Shown one piece after another: positions 62,955 to 64,000 of a DNA stretch of 64,000 nucleotides. The DNA comes from an uncultured Clostridia bacterium. Its GTDB lineage: Bacteria > Bacillota > Clostridia > Christensenellales > CAG-917. The stretch covers positions 1 through 64,000 of the forward strand of contig CALVTS010000007.1 of NCBI GenBank assembly GCA_944363035.1, given 5' to 3'. A model generated the notes under the pieces. The model was not told the origin of the DNA, made no database searches, and saw only the letters and a list, made by a program, of their open reading frames with translations. Within the stretch, counting starts at the first letter, position 1. The number at the start of each line of letters is the position of its first letter. The translations under genes were made by a program, and so were the position numbers.

Positions 62955-64000
62955 TCACGGAGCGGGGCAGTTCTCTTTTGTTTTCGCTCGGGTGACGATG
63001 CGTCTGAATATGTCTGCGGCAAACGTCGTAAGGGCACGGCGCAGGAATTCGAATGCGGCGCATACCGCGAATGTTATGACGGCGAATGAGATAATGATGA
63101 GGAATGAGGCGGGCAGGTCGTACAACTGCGAACAGTGGAAGATGTTTTCGTACATGAAAGAGCGCATTTCGGGGCTGTCGTGGATGAGATAGACGCCGAA
63201 TGTCAGCGGAGAGACAAAGCAGATGATTTTTGAGAGACGTTCGTTTTTTATGTTGAGATGTTTGAACGCGAGGAAAACGTAGACTGCCGAGAGGCAGACA
63301 GGGGCGGAAGAGTATTTGAAGGAGACGAACTGTCCCGCAACTATTGTTGCGGCATAAATGATGCCGCCTATCACGACCTTTGTACGGGTGAGGCGCACGT
63401 CGCGCAGTCGCAGATATGCCGCGATCACGTACAGACAGCAGAACCACACCGCATTATAGCCGCTGGAGATGCCCGTCGTATTGAATATATGTGCGTCTGC
63501 GGCGAGTTCTGCGGCGACCAGGATGAGCAGACAGAGGACGAGGTGACTGCGGCGGGATATGTTGCGCAACATAGCGTTCAGAAATGGGGACAACACCAGC
63601 ATGACGATGTACGCGCTGAAAAACCAATATTTTTCTTTCAACGTGGGAAAGAGAGTATTCAACAGACCGTCATCGGTATAAGGGATGGTGTCGGTCGCGG
63701 CAAACACCGTAAAAAGCAATACGCTGTAAAAAAAGACCTGCCCCCACAGTTTTGCCACTTTGCGCACATTGACGCGTTCGGATGTCGAGGTGCAGAGGAA
63801 GTAGGCGCTGATCATCACGAAAAGATTGACGGACGGCAGAAAAAATGCGCTGAACAGACCGATGAACACCGCATTGACTTCGTTGGTCACACCGCTTTCC
63901 CACCCGCCGTGACCGATGAAATGATGCCCTACGATGAAGAACATACATACGATGCGCAGGAGCTCAAAGGATGCATTGCGCCGCGGTTTTGCGGGAGAGG
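62955..64000 (-). CDS. Acyltransferase 3 family membrane protein (partial)
   Basis: Integral membrane acyltransferase. The first in-frame ATG in the window is at 63944, but the frame stays open to the window edge and reads NASFELLRIVC before it. That is the usual N-terminal RxxxxELLR motif of the AT3/OafB-type family, so the true start lies just outside. The sequence MFFIVGHHFIGHGG gives the family His motif. About ten hydrophobic helices follow, with SFKYSSAP and FGVYLIHDS near the end. Such enzymes O-acetylate or O-succinylate cell-surface glycans. It ends 18 bases from the tandem repeat array. Confidence 0.85.
   Translation of the reverse strand, partial: SPAKPRRNASFELLRIVCMFFIVGHHFIGHGGWESGVTNEVNAVFIGLFSAFFLPSVNLFVMISAYFLCTSTSERVNVRKVAKLWGQVFFYSVLLFTVFAATDTIPYTDDGLLNTLFPTLKEKYWFFSAYIVMLVLSPFLNAMLRNISRRSHLVLCLLILVAAELAADAHIFNTTGISSGYNAVWFCCLYVIAAYLRLRDVRLTRTKVVIGGIIYAATIVAGQFVSFKYSSAPVCLSAVYVFLAFKHLNIKNERLSKIICFVSPLTFGVYLIHDSPEMRSFMYENIFHCSQLYDLPASFLIIISFAVITFAVCAAFEFLRRALTTFAADIFRRIVTRAKTKENCPAP

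Overview
The window looks like chromosomal DNA of a GC-rich, endospore-forming member of the Clostridia (Bacillota), probably an uncultured gut lineage. The evidence is Spo0A, SigH, a CwlD-type amidase, Veg and a SipL-like SPOCS/LysM protein, together with a Clostridia-style de novo pyrimidine operon, a PerR/rubrerythrin system and AGGAGG-type ribosome binding sites. No taxon below class can be fixed from the sequence alone.

Layout. 0.2-2.2 kb: two leftward exported proteins. 2.4-7.0 kb: gyrB-gyrA. 7.1-8.7 kb: a non-coding island built from repeats. 8.8-14.1 kb: three exported or membrane proteins of unknown function. 14.2-24.0 kb: a tightly overlapping operon for the whole pathway to OMP and UMP (pyrC-carA-carB-pyrK-pyrD-pyrF-pyrE-pyrB); its ATCase carries a fused zinc module. 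24.0-28.0 kb: two long palindromes and a repetitive lipoprotein. 28.0-29.7 kb: perR plus a flavin reductase-rubredoxin-rubrerythrin fusion under a Fur/PerR box. 29.9-32.0 kb: an SCP2-like protein with a class III aminotransferase. 32-42 kb: M1 peptidase, PRC-barrel protein, CwlD, RadC, GltX, subtilase, Veg and the SipL-like protein. 42.5-46.7 kb: pstSCAB-phoU, with a circularly permuted PstS, flanked by a 175-178-bp direct repeat. 47-52.3 kb: gene remnants, tRNA-Ser(GCT), a GPH sugar symporter with a GH2 glycosidase, a palindromic element and tRNA-Arg(CCT). 52.4-55.7 kb: spo0A, an acidic zinc-ribbon protein and archaeal-type proS. 55.7-57.4 kb: a second repeat island. 57.4-61.6 kb: a metallo-beta-lactamase-fold protein divergent from mrnC-rlmB-sigH, then rpsF-ssb-rpsR. 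61.6-62.95 kb: a third repeat island. The window ends inside an acyltransferase.

The least conventional content is non-coding. Islands after gyrA, sipL, phoU, proS and rpsR share a set of modules: nested palindromes abutting stop codons, GGGGTCCCC hairpins whose stems co-vary, 32-34-bp degenerate tandem units and a long composite block. The modules are shuffled, inverted and inserted into one another. A second theme is apparent leaderless expression: three genes without a Shine-Dalgarno have a -35/17/-10 promoter whose -10 lies exactly 6 nt from the start codon. Coordinates of repeats were aligned by eye and are approximate by a few bases.
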